Assembly: GCF_023150065.1 (NCBI RefSeq)
Contig: NZ_JAKLLN010000028.1
Coordinates: 1-53,593 of the forward strand
Length of the DNA stretch: 53,593 nucleotides
Direction of reading: 5' to 3'
From: Zoogloea sp.
GTDB taxonomy: Bacteria > Pseudomonadota > Gammaproteobacteria > Burkholderiales > Rhodocyclaceae
Below the pieces are notes generated by a model. The model searched no databases, was not told the origin of the DNA, and was given only the letters and a program-made list of their open reading frames with translations. A program made the translations under genes and the position numbers. Position 1 is the first letter of the stretch, and every line of letters begins with the position of its first letter. This document shows positions 44,799 to 53,521 of the stretch, piece after piece.

Positions 44799-44848
44799 AA
44801 GCCGCCATCTGGACGCCGAAGACCTCGGCCCTCTGGAACCCCTACTAA
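44795..44848 (+). CDS. possible 17-residue peptide between yggS and aminotransferase
   Basis: GTG at 44795 overlaps the yggS stop codon (GTGA) and has GAGGAG eight bases upstream. It encodes MKAAIWTPKTSALWNPY. The strong ribosome site and stop-start overlap argue for translation. It could be a leader or coupling peptide, or the relic start of an alcohol-dehydrogenase-like gene. No homology can be checked here. Confidence 0.35.
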   Translation: MKAAIWTPKTSALWNPY

Positions 44849-44895
44849 GGTCACGCGCTTATGCCCTGCGCCATCTCAAGAACAGGATTTTCCCC

Positions 44896-46074
44896 ATGCA
44901 AGCTACACGCTCTCATCTGATGCGGGCCTATGCCCGTCAACCTGTGTCCTTCGTACGCGGGAGCGGTGCGCGGCTTTGGGACGCAAACGGCGTGGAGTAC
45001 CTCGATGCCATCGCCGGTATCGCCGTCACCAGCCTGGGGCACGCTCACCCGGAGATTGCCGCCGTCATCGCGGAACAGGCCGGAATGCTGCTGCACACGT
45101 CCAACGTCTTTCGTATTGACTGGCAGGAACGGCTGGGCGAGCGCCTGTGTGCGCTGACGGGCATGCAAAGGGCCTTTTTCTGCAACTCGGGGGCCGAGGC
45201 CAACGAAACCGCGCTCAAGCTGGCCAGGCTGCACGGCCATCGCAAACAGATCGCGGCCCCCAAGATCCTGGTGATGGAAAACGGCTTTCATGGGCGCACC
45301 ATCGCCACCCTCTCGGCCAGCGGCAACCCTGCAAAACAGTCCGGCTTCGCGCCAATGCTGCCAGGCTTCCTGCGTGTTCCCTACGACGACATCGACGCAG
45401 TTCGCCTGGCGGCCGATCAATCGGCAGACATCGTGGCGGTGCTGATCGAACCCGTACAGGGCGAAGGTGGCATACGGGTTGCCAGTGCCGACTACCTGCG
45501 CAAACTGCGAGCACTCTGCGACCAGCACGACTGGCTGCTGATACTCGATGAGATCCAGGCCGGCTTGGGGCGTACCGGAGCCTGGTTCGGCCACCAGCAC
45601 GGGGGCATCACGCCCGATGTGATGACACAGGCAAAAGCCCTCGGCAATGGTTTTCCCATTGGCGCCTGCCTGGCGCGGGGCGCAGCGGCGGATCTGTTCT
45701 CACCCGGGCAACACGGCTCAACCTTTGGCGGCAACCCGCTCGCCTGCCGGGTGGCCTGCACGGTGCTCGACATCATGGCGCGCGACAAGCTGCACGAACG
45801 CGCAGCGCTGCTGGGCGCGAGGCTGCTATCAGGACTACACAAGGCACTGGACGACCACCCGAACGTCATTGCCATTCGTGGCCAGGGCCTCATGGCCGGC
45901 ATCGAGCTGGACAGGAGCTGCAAGGAGCTGGTGGGACGGGCACTGGAAGAACAGCGCCTGCTCATCACGGTGACCCGGGATACCGTCATCCGGCTGCTGC
46001 CGCCACTGGTTTGCGACGAGTTGCAGATCGACGACATCGTGGTGCGTCTTGCCCGCCTGCTATCAGCGACCTGA
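44896..46074 (+). CDS. class III aminotransferase, acetylornithine aminotransferase-like (ArgD family)
   Basis: A 392-residue PLP aminotransferase with Lys247 as the Schiff-base residue (TQAKALGNGFPIGA). FCNSGAEANETALKLAR, ENGFHGRTIATLSASGN, LIEPVQGEGGI, LILDEIQAGLGRTGAWFG and GSTFGGNPLACRVA are standard ArgD motifs. The N-terminal YARQPVSFVRGSGARLWDANG also fits. It may act on ornithine or N-acetylornithine, or on 4-aminobutyrate or another omega-amino acid; its isolation from arginine genes favours a catabolic role. The start at 44896 gives a standard length. Confidence 0.9.
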   Translation: MQATRSHLMRAYARQPVSFVRGSGARLWDANGVEYLDAIAGIAVTSLGHAHPEIAAVIAEQAGMLLHTSNVFRIDWQERLGERLCALTGMQRAFFCNSGAEANETALKLARLHGHRKQIAAPKILVMENGFHGRTIATLSASGNPAKQSGFAPMLPGFLRVPYDDIDAVRLAADQSADIVAVLIEPVQGEGGIRVASADYLRKLRALCDQHDWLLILDEIQAGLGRTGAWFGHQHGGITPDVMTQAKALGNGFPIGACLARGAAADLFSPGQHGSTFGGNPLACRVACTVLDIMARDKLHERAALLGARLLSGLHKALDDHPNVIAIRGQGLMAGIELDRSCKELVGRALEEQRLLITVTRDTVIRLLPPLVCDELQIDDIVVRLARLLSAT

Positions 46075-46173
46075 CCCGAGCGGTGCGCCATCGCTTGGAT
46101 CTGGATGTGCCCGAACAGGATCACGCCCTCAAACCCAAACCTCCCAAACCTCCCAAACCACAGGACAGATCCC

Positions 46174-47463
46174 ATGTATGCCCCATCCCTGACGCTCACC
46201 GATTTCGATCCTGAACTGGCCGAAGCCGTCCGGCAGGAAGAACGCCGCCAGGAGGATCACGTCGAACTGATCGCCTCCGAAAACTACGCCAGCCCACTGG
46301 TGATGGCCATCCAGAACTCGGTGTTCACCAACAAATACGCCGAGGGCTATCCCGGCAAACGTTACTACGGCGGCTGCGAGCATGTGGACGTGGCCGAGCG
46401 TCTGGCTATCCAACGGGTCAAGGCCCTGTTCGATTGCGACTACGCCAACGTCCAGCCCCATGCAGGCGCCCAGGCCAACGCGGCCGTGTTCCTGGCACTG
46501 ACGAACCCCGGCGACACCGTGATGGGCATGAACCTGGCCCAGGGCGGCCATCTGACACACGGCAACCCGTCCAATTTCTCCGGCCGTCACTACAGGATCG
46601 TGCCCTATGGCCTTGATCCCGAAACGGGCCTGATCGACTACGACGAGATGGAGCGCCTTGCGTTGGCGACCCGGCCGAAGATGCTGATCGGCGGCTTCTC
46701 CGCCTATTCGCGCCACAAGGACTGGGCGCGCATGCGCGCCATCGCCGACAAGGTGGGCGCGATCTTCTGGGTGGACATGGCGCATGTGGCCGGCCTGGTG
46801 GCGGCGGGCGAATACCCCGACCCCCTGCCCCATGCCCACGTGGTGACCAGCACGACCCACAAGACCCTGCGCGGCCCGCGCGGCGGCATCATCCTCTCCA
46901 AGGGGCAGGATCATGAGTTCTACAAGAAGCTCCATTCCGCCGTATTTCCCGGCATCCAGGGCGGCCCGCTGATGCACGTGATCGCCGCCAAGGCCATCGC
47001 CTTCAAGGAAGCGCTGCGGCCCGAGTTCAAGGCGTATCAGCAGGAGGTCGTGGCCAACGCACGTGCCATGGCGGCCACGCTTCAGCAGCGCGGCTACAAG
47101 ATCGTTTCCGGCGGAACCGACAACCACCTCATGCTGATCGACCTGTCCACCCGGCCCTACACCGGCAAGGACGCGGACGCCGCGCTGACTGACGCCTACA
47201 TCACCGCGAACAAGAACTCGGTGCCGAACGACCCCCGTTCACCTTTCGTCACCTCAGGGCTGCGCATCGGCACACCTGCCGTCACCACACGCGGCTTCGG
47301 CGTGTCCGAGTGCGAACACGTGGCCGGCTGGCTGTGCGACGTGCTGGACGCACTGGAGACAGGTGGCAGTGCGCTGACGACAGTGCGTGATCGGGTGCGG
47401 GAAAATGTGGTGGAACTCTGCCGCCGCCATCCCGTGTACGTCAGATCAAGGGCATGCCGGTGA
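46174..47463 (+). CDS. glyA: serine hydroxymethyltransferase with repeat-derived C-terminus
   Basis: A 429-residue PLP enzyme that moves a one-carbon unit between serine and tetrahydrofolate. PLP-Lys230 lies in [64 protein letters not shown] and [17 protein letters not shown] regions are canonical. The usual end ELCRRxPVY is reached at 47440, where nearly all homologues stop within one or two residues. Here the frame runs on through VRSRACR, encoded by a fragment of the 85-bp repeat that supplies the TGA. A non-housekeeping role, or a paralogue acting on a different beta-hydroxy amino acid, is possible given the cluster. Confidence 0.9.
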   Translation: MYAPSLTLTDFDPELAEAVRQEERRQEDHVELIASENYASPLVMAIQNSVFTNKYAEGYPGKRYYGGCEHVDVAERLAIQRVKALFDCDYANVQPHAGAQANAAVFLALTNPGDTVMGMNLAQGGHLTHGNPSNFSGRHYRIVPYGLDPETGLIDYDEMERLALATRPKMLIGGFSAYSRHKDWARMRAIADKVGAIFWVDMAHVAGLVAAGEYPDPLPHAHVVTSTTHKTLRGPRGGIILSKGQDHEFYKKLHSAVFPGIQGGPLMHVIAAKAIAFKEALRPEFKAYQQEVVANARAMAATLQQRGYKIVSGGTDNHLMLIDLSTRPYTGKDADAALTDAYITANKNSVPNDPRSPFVTSGLRIGTPAVTTRGFGVSECEHVAGWLCDVLDALETGGSALTTVRDRVRENVVELCRRHPVYVRSRACR

Positions 47464-47469
47464 TCGGCG
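47443..47469. repeat. repeat spacer fragment inside the glyA 3' end
   Basis: AGATCAAGGGCATGCCGGTG (47443-47462) followed by ATCGGCG matches the internal spacer of the 85-bp element in copies 1, 3 and 4 but lacks the end hairpin. It gives the last codons and stop of glyA. Confidence 0.75.
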
Positions 47470-47480
47470 GGGGTGGGCTC

Positions 47481-47565
47481 GTAGGGGCGACTTCAGTCGC
47501 CCGCGGACTTCGATCAAGGGTGTGCCGGTGATCAACGCGTGGAGGGCGACTGAAGTCGCCCCTAC
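47481..47565. repeat. 85-bp inverted-repeat element, copy 4
   Basis: Complete copy with both 22-bp ends and the spacer GATCAAGGGTGTGCCGGTGA. A tandem partial right end, AAGTCGCCCCTAC, follows to 47578. It lies between convergent glyA and the beta-CASP nuclease gene. Confidence 0.93.
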
Positions 47566-47613
47566 AAGTCGCCCCTACCGGGGGTGTGAACTGCGTCGCG
47601 TCTATCCGGAAGC

Positions 47614-49023
47614 TCACCCATTCATCACCTTCACCTTGCCGCCGGTGGCGTCCTGCAGCCTGATTGCCAGGGCTTGGCGGGCGTCGGGGTCGCCGTGGAT
47701 GAGGCGGACTTCGGTGGGGAGGTGGCGCATGCGGGTGACGAAGCGGACGAGGTCGTTCTGGTCGGCGTGGGCGGAGTAGCCGGAGAGGCTGTGGATGCCG
47801 GCGCGGATCTCGATGCGGTCGCCGTCAATGTCCACATAGCCGCCCCGGGGCCCGAAGGTCTGGATGGCGTTGCCGGGGGTGCCGCGGGCCTGGTAGCCCA
47901 CGAACAGCACGTCGTGGCGCGGGTCGTGGAGCATGGCCTTGAGGTAGTTCATCACGCGCCCCCCCGAACACATGCCGCTGGCAGCGATGACGACGGCCGG
48001 CTCGCCGCTGCGCGCCAGGCGGCGCACGTTGGCCTCGTGGTCGGTGTGCTCATCGATGGCCACCAGCTGCTCGAAGGCCAGTGGCTTGCGCCCAGCCCTC
48101 ACCCGGGCCAGGGCCTCGGCGTCCCAGTAGGGCTGCAGCTCGCGATACAGCTGGGTAAAGCGCCCGGCGAGGGGCGAATCCAGGTAGATGGGCAGCTTGG
48201 CCCAGCGCTCGGCAAAACGCCCCGGCTTCTGCCGCTGGCGATACAGGATGTCCTCAAACTCATACAGCAGCTCTTGCGTGCGGCCGATGCTGAAGGCCGG
48301 GATGATCACCGTGCCGCCGTTACCCAGGGCCTTCTCCACCACCGCCTGCAGACGCGCCCGCCGGACGCTGCGCTTTTCGTGCACCTGGTCGCCGTAGGTG
48401 CTCTCCAGCACCACCACGTCGGCCATCCAGGGCGACCTGGGCGCCGCCAGCAAAGGCGCATAGGGCGCGCCCAGATCCCCCGAGAACAGCACCCGCAGGC
48501 GCTCGCCGCCCGGCCGGGTGAGATCGCATTCCACATAGGCCGAGCCCAGGATATGCCCCGCCCGCTGCAGGCGGATGCGGCAGCTGCCCTTGGGGCCCGA
48601 AAACACCGGATACCAGGTGCGCCACGGAATCGGCCGGATGCGCGCCTCGACCATCCTGAGATAACGCTCCACCAGCCGCGCGTCGCGGGTCACGCCCACC
48701 GCAAAGGCATCGGCCAGCACCACCGGCAAGAGCCTGGCCGAGGGCTCGCTGCACAGGATGGGCCCCTTGAAACCCGCCGCCAGCAGCCAGGGGATGCGCC
48801 CCACGTGGTCGATGTGCACATGGGTGGCCACCAGGGCCTGCACCCGATCCACCGGAAACGGAATCTCCAGCCTGTCCGCCCCCGACACCCCATCCGGCGC
48901 CGTCTCGGCCCCCTGGAACAGGCCACAGTCGATCAGCAGGCTGTTGAGCTCATCAATGAACAACTGGTGACACGACCCCGTCACCCCCTGAAACGCGCCG
49001 TGATGGATGATGTTTGCATTCAT
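47614..49023 (-). CDS. beta-CASP metallo-beta-lactamase-fold RNA exonuclease-like protein
   Basis: A 469-residue hydrolase. The metallo-beta-lactamase signature THVHIDHVGR lies near residue 67, followed by the second His (RAGHILGSAYVE), the Asp (LFSGDLGAPYAP), and the beta-CASP motifs A (VVVLESTYGD), B (IPAFSIGRTQELLYEFEDIL, DSPLA) and C (SGYSAHADQNDLVRFV). This is the CPSF73/RNase J-like arrangement used for RNA processing and decay. Bacterial members of this branch (YsxC-independent 'RNA-specific MBL') are poorly studied. The stop codon faces repeat copy 4. It is divergent from fcl. Confidence 0.9.
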   Translation of the reverse strand: MNANIIHHGAFQGVTGSCHQLFIDELNSLLIDCGLFQGAETAPDGVSGADRLEIPFPVDRVQALVATHVHIDHVGRIPWLLAAGFKGPILCSEPSARLLPVVLADAFAVGVTRDARLVERYLRMVEARIRPIPWRTWYPVFSGPKGSCRIRLQRAGHILGSAYVECDLTRPGGERLRVLFSGDLGAPYAPLLAAPRSPWMADVVVLESTYGDQVHEKRSVRRARLQAVVEKALGNGGTVIIPAFSIGRTQELLYEFEDILYRQRQKPGRFAERWAKLPIYLDSPLAGRFTQLYRELQPYWDAEALARVRAGRKPLAFEQLVAIDEHTDHEANVRRLARSGEPAVVIAASGMCSGGRVMNYLKAMLHDPRHDVLFVGYQARGTPGNAIQTFGPRGGYVDIDGDRIEIRAGIHSLSGYSAHADQNDLVRFVTRMRHLPTEVRLIHGDPDARQALAIRLQDATGGKVKVMNG

Positions 49024-49056
49024 GGCGGGGGATTGTAGTTGCTGATGGCATTTTCT

Positions 49057-49078
49057 GGGCGACTGAAGTCGCCCCTAC
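49057..49078. repeat. solitary right end of the 85-bp repeat
   Basis: GGGCGACTGAAGTCGCCC followed by CTAC is identical to the right 22 bp of the complete copies. The left end and spacer are missing. It lies between divergent genes. Confidence 0.88.
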
Positions 49079-49113
49079 GAGGCGCGGGTCGCACACGCAG
49101 CTGCGCTGCCCCA

Positions 49114-49119
49114 TATAAT
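49114..49119 (+). promoter_or_regulatory. -10 box before fcl
   Basis: A perfect TATAAT lies 43 bases before the start codon. No recognisable -35 at 16-18 bases upstream, so an activator or weak promoter is possible. Confidence 0.4.
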
Positions 49120-49162
49120 TTCGGCATGTTTTTTTCACTTTTTTTGGGAAGCCGGGCACTCC

Positions 49163-50239
49163 ATGCGCAAGCAAGACAAGAAGATCTATGTCGCCGGCCA
49201 TCGCGGGATGGTGGGTGGGGCCATCGTTCGGCAGCTGCAGGCTGCGGGCTACAGCAACATCATCACCCGTCCCCACGCCGAGCTCGACCTCACCAGCCAG
49301 GCCGCGGTGAATGCCTTCTTCAGCACCGAAAAGCCCGACGAGGTGTACCTGGCGGCGGCCAAGGTGGGCGGCATCCATGCCAACAACGTTTACCCGGCAG
49401 AGTTCATCTACGACAACCTGATGATCCAGAGCAACGTCATCAACGCCGCTCACCACAACGGCGTGCAACGGCTGCTCTTCCTGGGCTCCAGCTGCATCTA
49501 CCCCCGCGCCGTGGCCCAGCCCATGCGCGAGGACGCCCTGCTCACCGGCATCCTCGAGCCCACCAACGAACCGTACGCCATCGCCAAGATCGCCGGCATC
49601 AAGCTCTGCGAAAGCTACAACCGCCAGTACGGGCGCGACTACCGCAGCGTGATGCCCACCAACCTCTACGGCCCGGGTGACAACTACCACCTGGAAAACA
49701 GCCACGTGCTGCCCGCCATGATCCGCAAGTTCCACCTGGCCAAGCTGGCCCGCCAGGGCGACGTGGACGCCATCCGGCGCGACGGCGAACGCTACGGCCC
49801 CATCCCCGCCGACATCCTTGCCATGATTGGCTTTGACACCGCCACCCAGACCCTCACCGGCCCGGCCAAGGTGGCCCTGTGGGGCACCGGCACGCCGTAT
49901 CGCGAGTTTCTGCACGTAGACGACATGGCCGCCGCCAGCATCTTCGTGATGGACCTGGACAACGACACCTACGCCCGCAACACCCAGCCCATGCTCAGCC
50001 ACATCAACGTGGGTTTTGGCAGCGACGTGACCATCCGCGACGTGGCCCGGACCGTGGCCGGCGTGGTGGGCTACGAAGGCGACGTGGAGTTCGACGCCAC
50101 CAAGCCCGACGGCACCATGCGCAAGCTCATGGACAGCACCCGCCTGGCCAATCTGGGCTGGAAAGCCAGCGTGTCACTGGAAGAAGGCCTCAAGCAGGCC
50201 TACGCGGCTTATCTGGGCGGGCAGGTGAAGGGCGGCTGA
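49163..50239 (+). CDS. fcl: GDP-L-fucose synthase
   Basis: A 358-residue SDR epimerase-reductase that converts GDP-4-keto-6-deoxymannose to GDP-L-fucose. The cofactor-binding [14 protein letters not shown] lies at residues 13-26. [11 protein letters not shown] contributes the catalytic Ser and [15 protein letters not shown] the YxxxK pair; [13 protein letters not shown] and EFLHVDDMA are family motifs. An insertion of about 40 residues (around 190-230) makes it longer than E. coli Fcl (321). It is convergent with gmd, whose product is its substrate; the two are usually in tandem. L-fucose is presumably for O-antigen or exopolysaccharide. Confidence 0.94.
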   Translation: MRKQDKKIYVAGHRGMVGGAIVRQLQAAGYSNIITRPHAELDLTSQAAVNAFFSTEKPDEVYLAAAKVGGIHANNVYPAEFIYDNLMIQSNVINAAHHNGVQRLLFLGSSCIYPRAVAQPMREDALLTGILEPTNEPYAIAKIAGIKLCESYNRQYGRDYRSVMPTNLYGPGDNYHLENSHVLPAMIRKFHLAKLARQGDVDAIRRDGERYGPIPADILAMIGFDTATQTLTGPAKVALWGTGTPYREFLHVDDMAAASIFVMDLDNDTYARNTQPMLSHINVGFGSDVTIRDVARTVAGVVGYEGDVEFDATKPDGTMRKLMDSTRLANLGWKASVSLEEGLKQAYAAYLGGQVKGG

Positions 50240-50300
50240 TGATCAATTAGGCCAAAGCTGACTTCAAGCAATCGACGCACTGAGCAGCGGGTAATCCGGC

Positions 50301-51428
50301 TTAACGCTCGGCAGGGACGGGAACGTAAAAGCCATGCTTTCTAAGGAGCGCATGCCTCCTGGCAGCCTCGAGATCGCTTGCGACCATCTCGGCGCACATC
50401 TGCCGGGCCGAAACCTCGGGAACCCATCCCAGCTTTTCTCTCGCCTTCGTTGCATCCCCCAGCAAGGTTTCCACCTCGGCCGGGCGAAAATACCGGGGAT
50501 CAATCCTGACGATCGTATCCCCCACCTTCAATGCCGGCGACTTGTCCCCCTCAACAGCGTCCACCAGGCCAACCTCCTCCACCCCAGTGCCCTCAAAGCG
50601 CAGGCGCACGCCCAGTTCAGCCGCAGCCCAGACAATGAACTCACGAACGCTGTGCTGTAACCCCGATGCAATGACGAAGTCCTCGGACTGCTCCTGCTGC
50701 AGCATCATCCATTGCATCCGCACATAGTCCCGTGCATGCCCCCAATCGCGCAAAGCATCTATGTTTCCCATAAAGAGACAGGTTTCCAGGCCTTGCGCGA
50801 TATTGGCTAAACCACGTGTAATCTTTCGCGTCACAAAAGTCTCCCCACGGCGGGGAGACTCGTGATTGAAAAGAATGCCATTGCAGGCGTAAAAGCCATA
50901 TGCCTCACGATAGTTGACCGTGATCCAGTACGCATAAAGCTTGGCTACGCCGTATGGGCTGCGAGGGTGAAAGGCGGTGCCTTCCTTTTGTGGCGTTTCC
51001 TGAACAAGCCCATAAAGCTCCGAGGTCGAAGCCTGATAAAAGCGCGTCTTTCTCTCGAGTTTCAGGAAGCGGATCGCTTCAAGCAGCCGCAAGGTCCCCA
51101 GTGCATCGACATCCGCGGTGTATTCCGGTGACTCAAAACTCACAGCAACATGAGACTGCGCACCAAGGTTATACACCTCGTCTGGCTGCACCTCACTCAT
51201 GATGCGGATCAGATTGGAGCTGTCGGTCAGATCGCCATAATGCAGCTTGAAGCGCGCATCATCGCTATGAGGATCCTCGTAGATGTGATCGATACGCTGA
51301 GTATTGAACAGGGATGCACGACGCTTGATGCCGTGCACCTCGTACCCCTTCTCCAAGAGAAACTCGGCCAAATAAGAACCGTCCTGGCCGGTAACGCCGG
51401 TGATGAGTGCAACTTTCCGAGTAGTCAT
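50301..51428 (-). CDS. gmd: GDP-mannose 4,6-dehydratase
   Basis: A 375-residue SDR enzyme producing GDP-4-keto-6-deoxymannose. The start [20 protein letters not shown] (51428) gives the normal length. [11 protein letters not shown] carries the catalytic Ser/Glu and [21 protein letters not shown] carries the Yxxx[20 protein letters not shown] and [14 protein letters not shown] are standard. Base composition is visibly more A/T-rich than the neighbours, which suggests acquisition by transfer. Tail-to-tail with fcl across 61 bases. Confidence 0.95.
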   Translation of the reverse strand: MTTRKVALITGVTGQDGSYLAEFLLEKGYEVHGIKRRASLFNTQRIDHIYEDPHSDDARFKLHYGDLTDSSNLIRIMSEVQPDEVYNLGAQSHVAVSFESPEYTADVDALGTLRLLEAIRFLKLERKTRFYQASTSELYGLVQETPQKEGTAFHPRSPYGVAKLYAYWITVNYREAYGFYACNGILFNHESPRRGETFVTRKITRGLANIAQGLETCLFMGNIDALRDWGHARDYVRMQWMMLQQEQSEDFVIASGLQHSVREFIVWAAAELGVRLRFEGTGVEEVGLVDAVEGDKSPALKVGDTIVRIDPRYFRPAEVETLLGDATKAREKLGWVPEVSARQMCAEMVASDLEAARRHALLRKHGFYVPVPAER

Positions 51429-51514
51429 GGCATAACGCCCCAAATTGCTATTGATTCGACCCAACGGAATAAGCAGAGTCGTTGCTGCGACATTCAAGCA
51501 ACAGTCTCACCCCG

Positions 51515-51562
51515 TCAGCACGTGTCCTGGGCGATGTCGATCCCGAGTTGAATCGAATGCAT
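51515..51562 (-). pseudogene. short remnant resembling an IS110-family transposase start
   Basis: On the minus strand AAGGAG precedes ATG at 51562, and 15 codons read MHSIQLGIDIAQDTC before a stop. GIDIAxDT is reminiscent of the N-terminus of IS110-group (DEDD) transposases. No downstream transposase sequence or terminal repeats are visible, so this would be a scar. Chance similarity cannot be excluded. Confidence 0.3.
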
Positions 51563-51647
51563 GACGTGTCTCCTTTCAACCCTCTTTATGCGGGCCGCCT
51601 GCACACCGGGCCGAAATACGATTCCGTGTCTTGCTCAAGGGGCCTAT

Positions 51648-53297
51648 TCAGAAATCCCCGTGCTCCCGGCACCAAGCGATCAGCTCCCGGGTGGATTGAT
51701 CCAACCCCACGGTATCCCCCACGCCTTGCAGCGCGGGCAGCAGCCTTCCGGCCAATTGCTTGCCCAGCTCCACGCCCCACTGGTCAAACGAGTTGATGCC
51801 CCACACCACGCCCTGCACGAACACCTTGTGCTCGTATAGCGCCAGCAGCATCCCCAAATGGAAAGGGTCGAGGCGGGGCAGGATGATGGTGGTGGAGGGC
51901 TGGTTGCCGGCGAAGACCTTGTGGGGCAGCAGGGCCGCCATCTGGTCGGCGGGGATGCCGGCGGCTTCGAGTTCGGAGCGGGCTTCGGCTTCCGTCTTGC
52001 CAAAAGCCAGCGCCGCGCTCTGGGCCAGGAAGTTGGCCATCAGCGGGGCCTGGTGGCCGGGCAGGGGGAAGTCACTCTGGGCGCTGGCGATGAAATCGCT
52101 GGGCACCAGCCAGCCGCCCTGGTGGAGCAGCTGGAAGAAGGCATGCTGGCCGTTGGAGCCGATCTCGCCCCACACGATGGGGTTGGCCTGGCAGCTCAGG
52201 GGCTGGCCGTCGCGGCCCACCGTCTTGCCGTTGGACTCCATCTCCAATTGCTGCAGGAAAGACGGCAAAAAGCGCAGCGATTCGTTATAAGGCAGCACCG
52301 CGCTGGTGGAGGCCCCCAGGAAGTTGGTGTTCCACACCCCCACCAGCGCCATCAGCACCGGCAGGTTGCGCTCGAAGGGCGCCTCGCGAAAATGGTTGTC
52401 GATAGTCTGGGCGCCCGAGAGCAGGCGCTCGAAGCCGTTCATGCCGATGGCCAGGGCAATCGACAGGCCCACCGCCGACCACAGCGAATAGCGCCCGCCC
52501 ACCCAGTCCCACATCCGGAACACATTGGCCTCGGGCAGGCCAAAGGCCGCCGCCTTATCCACTGCCGAGCTCACCGCCACAAAATGCAGGGGCAGCGCCC
52601 GGGCCCAGTCTTCGCCCGCCGCCGCGCACAGCCATTCGCGTGCCGTGTAGGCATTGAGCATGGTCTCCTGGGTGGTGAAGGTCTTGCTGGCCACCACAAA
52701 CAGGGTGCGGCGCGGGTCCAGGGAATCCAGCAGCTTGGCCAGATGGGCGCTGTCGATGTTGGACACAAAGTGCATCCGCAGCCCCGGATGCTGATACGCC
52801 GACAGGCTGCGCACCACCATCTTGGGCCCCAGATCCGACCCGCCAATCCCGATGTTCACCACATCGCGGATCCCCTCGCCCGAAAAGCCCCGCCACAGCC
52901 CCCCACGCACCTTCTCGGAGAACTGCCGCATCTGCACCCGCACCGCCCGCACCTCGGGCATCACATCCTGCTCGGCCGACGGAAACGCCCCCAGCTTGAG
53001 ATGCCGCAAAGCCGGGTGCAGCACCGCCCGCTTCTCGCTGAAATTGATCTTGTCGCCCGAAAACAGCCTGTCACGCCATTCGGCCAGACGCGCCGTCTCG
53101 GCCAGGTCGATGAGCAGACGCAGCGCCTTTTCATCCAGCCGCTGCTTGGAGAAATCCACCAGCAAACCATCCAGCTCAACCGAAAAGCGCTTGAAGCGGT
53201 CGGGGTCGGCCGCAAAGAGGTCGCGCAGATGCAGACCGGAGATCTGGTCTCGGTGGGCCAGCAAGGCTTTCCAGGCGGGCGCGTTGATGTTGGGCAT
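51648..53297 (-). CDS. pgi: glucose-6-phosphate isomerase
   Basis: A 549-residue enzyme that interconverts glucose-6-phosphate and fructose-6-phosphate. The phosphate-binding NIGIGGSDLGPKMVVRSL, the first PGI signature VGGRYSLWSAVGLSIAL, the catalytic Glu/His regions QQLEMESNGK and NGQHAFFQLLHQG, and the C-terminal signature SFDQWGVELGKQLAG are all present. It provides fructose-6-phosphate toward GDP-mannose and UDP-GlcNAc, in keeping with gmd, fcl and glmU nearby. It is divergent from glmU. Confidence 0.97.
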   Translation of the reverse strand: MPNINAPAWKALLAHRDQISGLHLRDLFAADPDRFKRFSVELDGLLVDFSKQRLDEKALRLLIDLAETARLAEWRDRLFSGDKINFSEKRAVLHPALRHLKLGAFPSAEQDVMPEVRAVRVQMRQFSEKVRGGLWRGFSGEGIRDVVNIGIGGSDLGPKMVVRSLSAYQHPGLRMHFVSNIDSAHLAKLLDSLDPRRTLFVVASKTFTTQETMLNAYTAREWLCAAAGEDWARALPLHFVAVSSAVDKAAAFGLPEANVFRMWDWVGGRYSLWSAVGLSIALAIGMNGFERLLSGAQTIDNHFREAPFERNLPVLMALVGVWNTNFLGASTSAVLPYNESLRFLPSFLQQLEMESNGKTVGRDGQPLSCQANPIVWGEIGSNGQHAFFQLLHQGGWLVPSDFIASAQSDFPLPGHQAPLMANFLAQSAALAFGKTEAEARSELEAAGIPADQMAALLPHKVFAGNQPSTTIILPRLDPFHLGMLLALYEHKVFVQGVVWGINSFDQWGVELGKQLAGRLLPALQGVGDTVGLDQSTRELIAWCREHGDF

Positions 53298-53477
53298 GGT
53301 GTTCGGAGGTATCCAGAAGCCGAGCTGCGTGCTCGTACACAGCCCGCGATTCTATCAACAGTCGCCAGCGCTCGGGCCTGCCCTCCACCCCCACCGGAAC
53401 AAGGTGTGACGTATTTCCTTCCGCCCGACGCTTAACCCCAACGGCATGCTGCTTTGCAACAGAACTTAACATGCACC

Positions 53478-53486
53478 TGCTAGAAT
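53478..53486 (+). promoter_or_regulatory. extended -10 element before glmU
   Basis: TG C TAGAAT is an extended -10 hexamer 35 bases before the glmU start. No clear -35 is seen. Confidence 0.5.
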
Positions 53487-53521
53487 CCGGCGCGCATATA
53501 AATCAAGCTGAGAACACCCCT

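Noticed and set aside
28560-49078. The 85-bp elements as a CRISPR array
   Set aside because: Copies are kilobases apart, and the inter-terminal sequence is itself conserved rather than unique.
49163-50239. A frame-disrupting insertion in fcl (it is about 40 residues longer than E. coli Fcl)
   Set aside because: The frame is continuous and the extra segment keeps codon bias; many Fcl proteins carry an insertion here.
51429-51497. N-terminal extension of gmd to 51497
   Set aside because: It adds 23 residues without family similarity before the standard [14 protein letters not shown] start.
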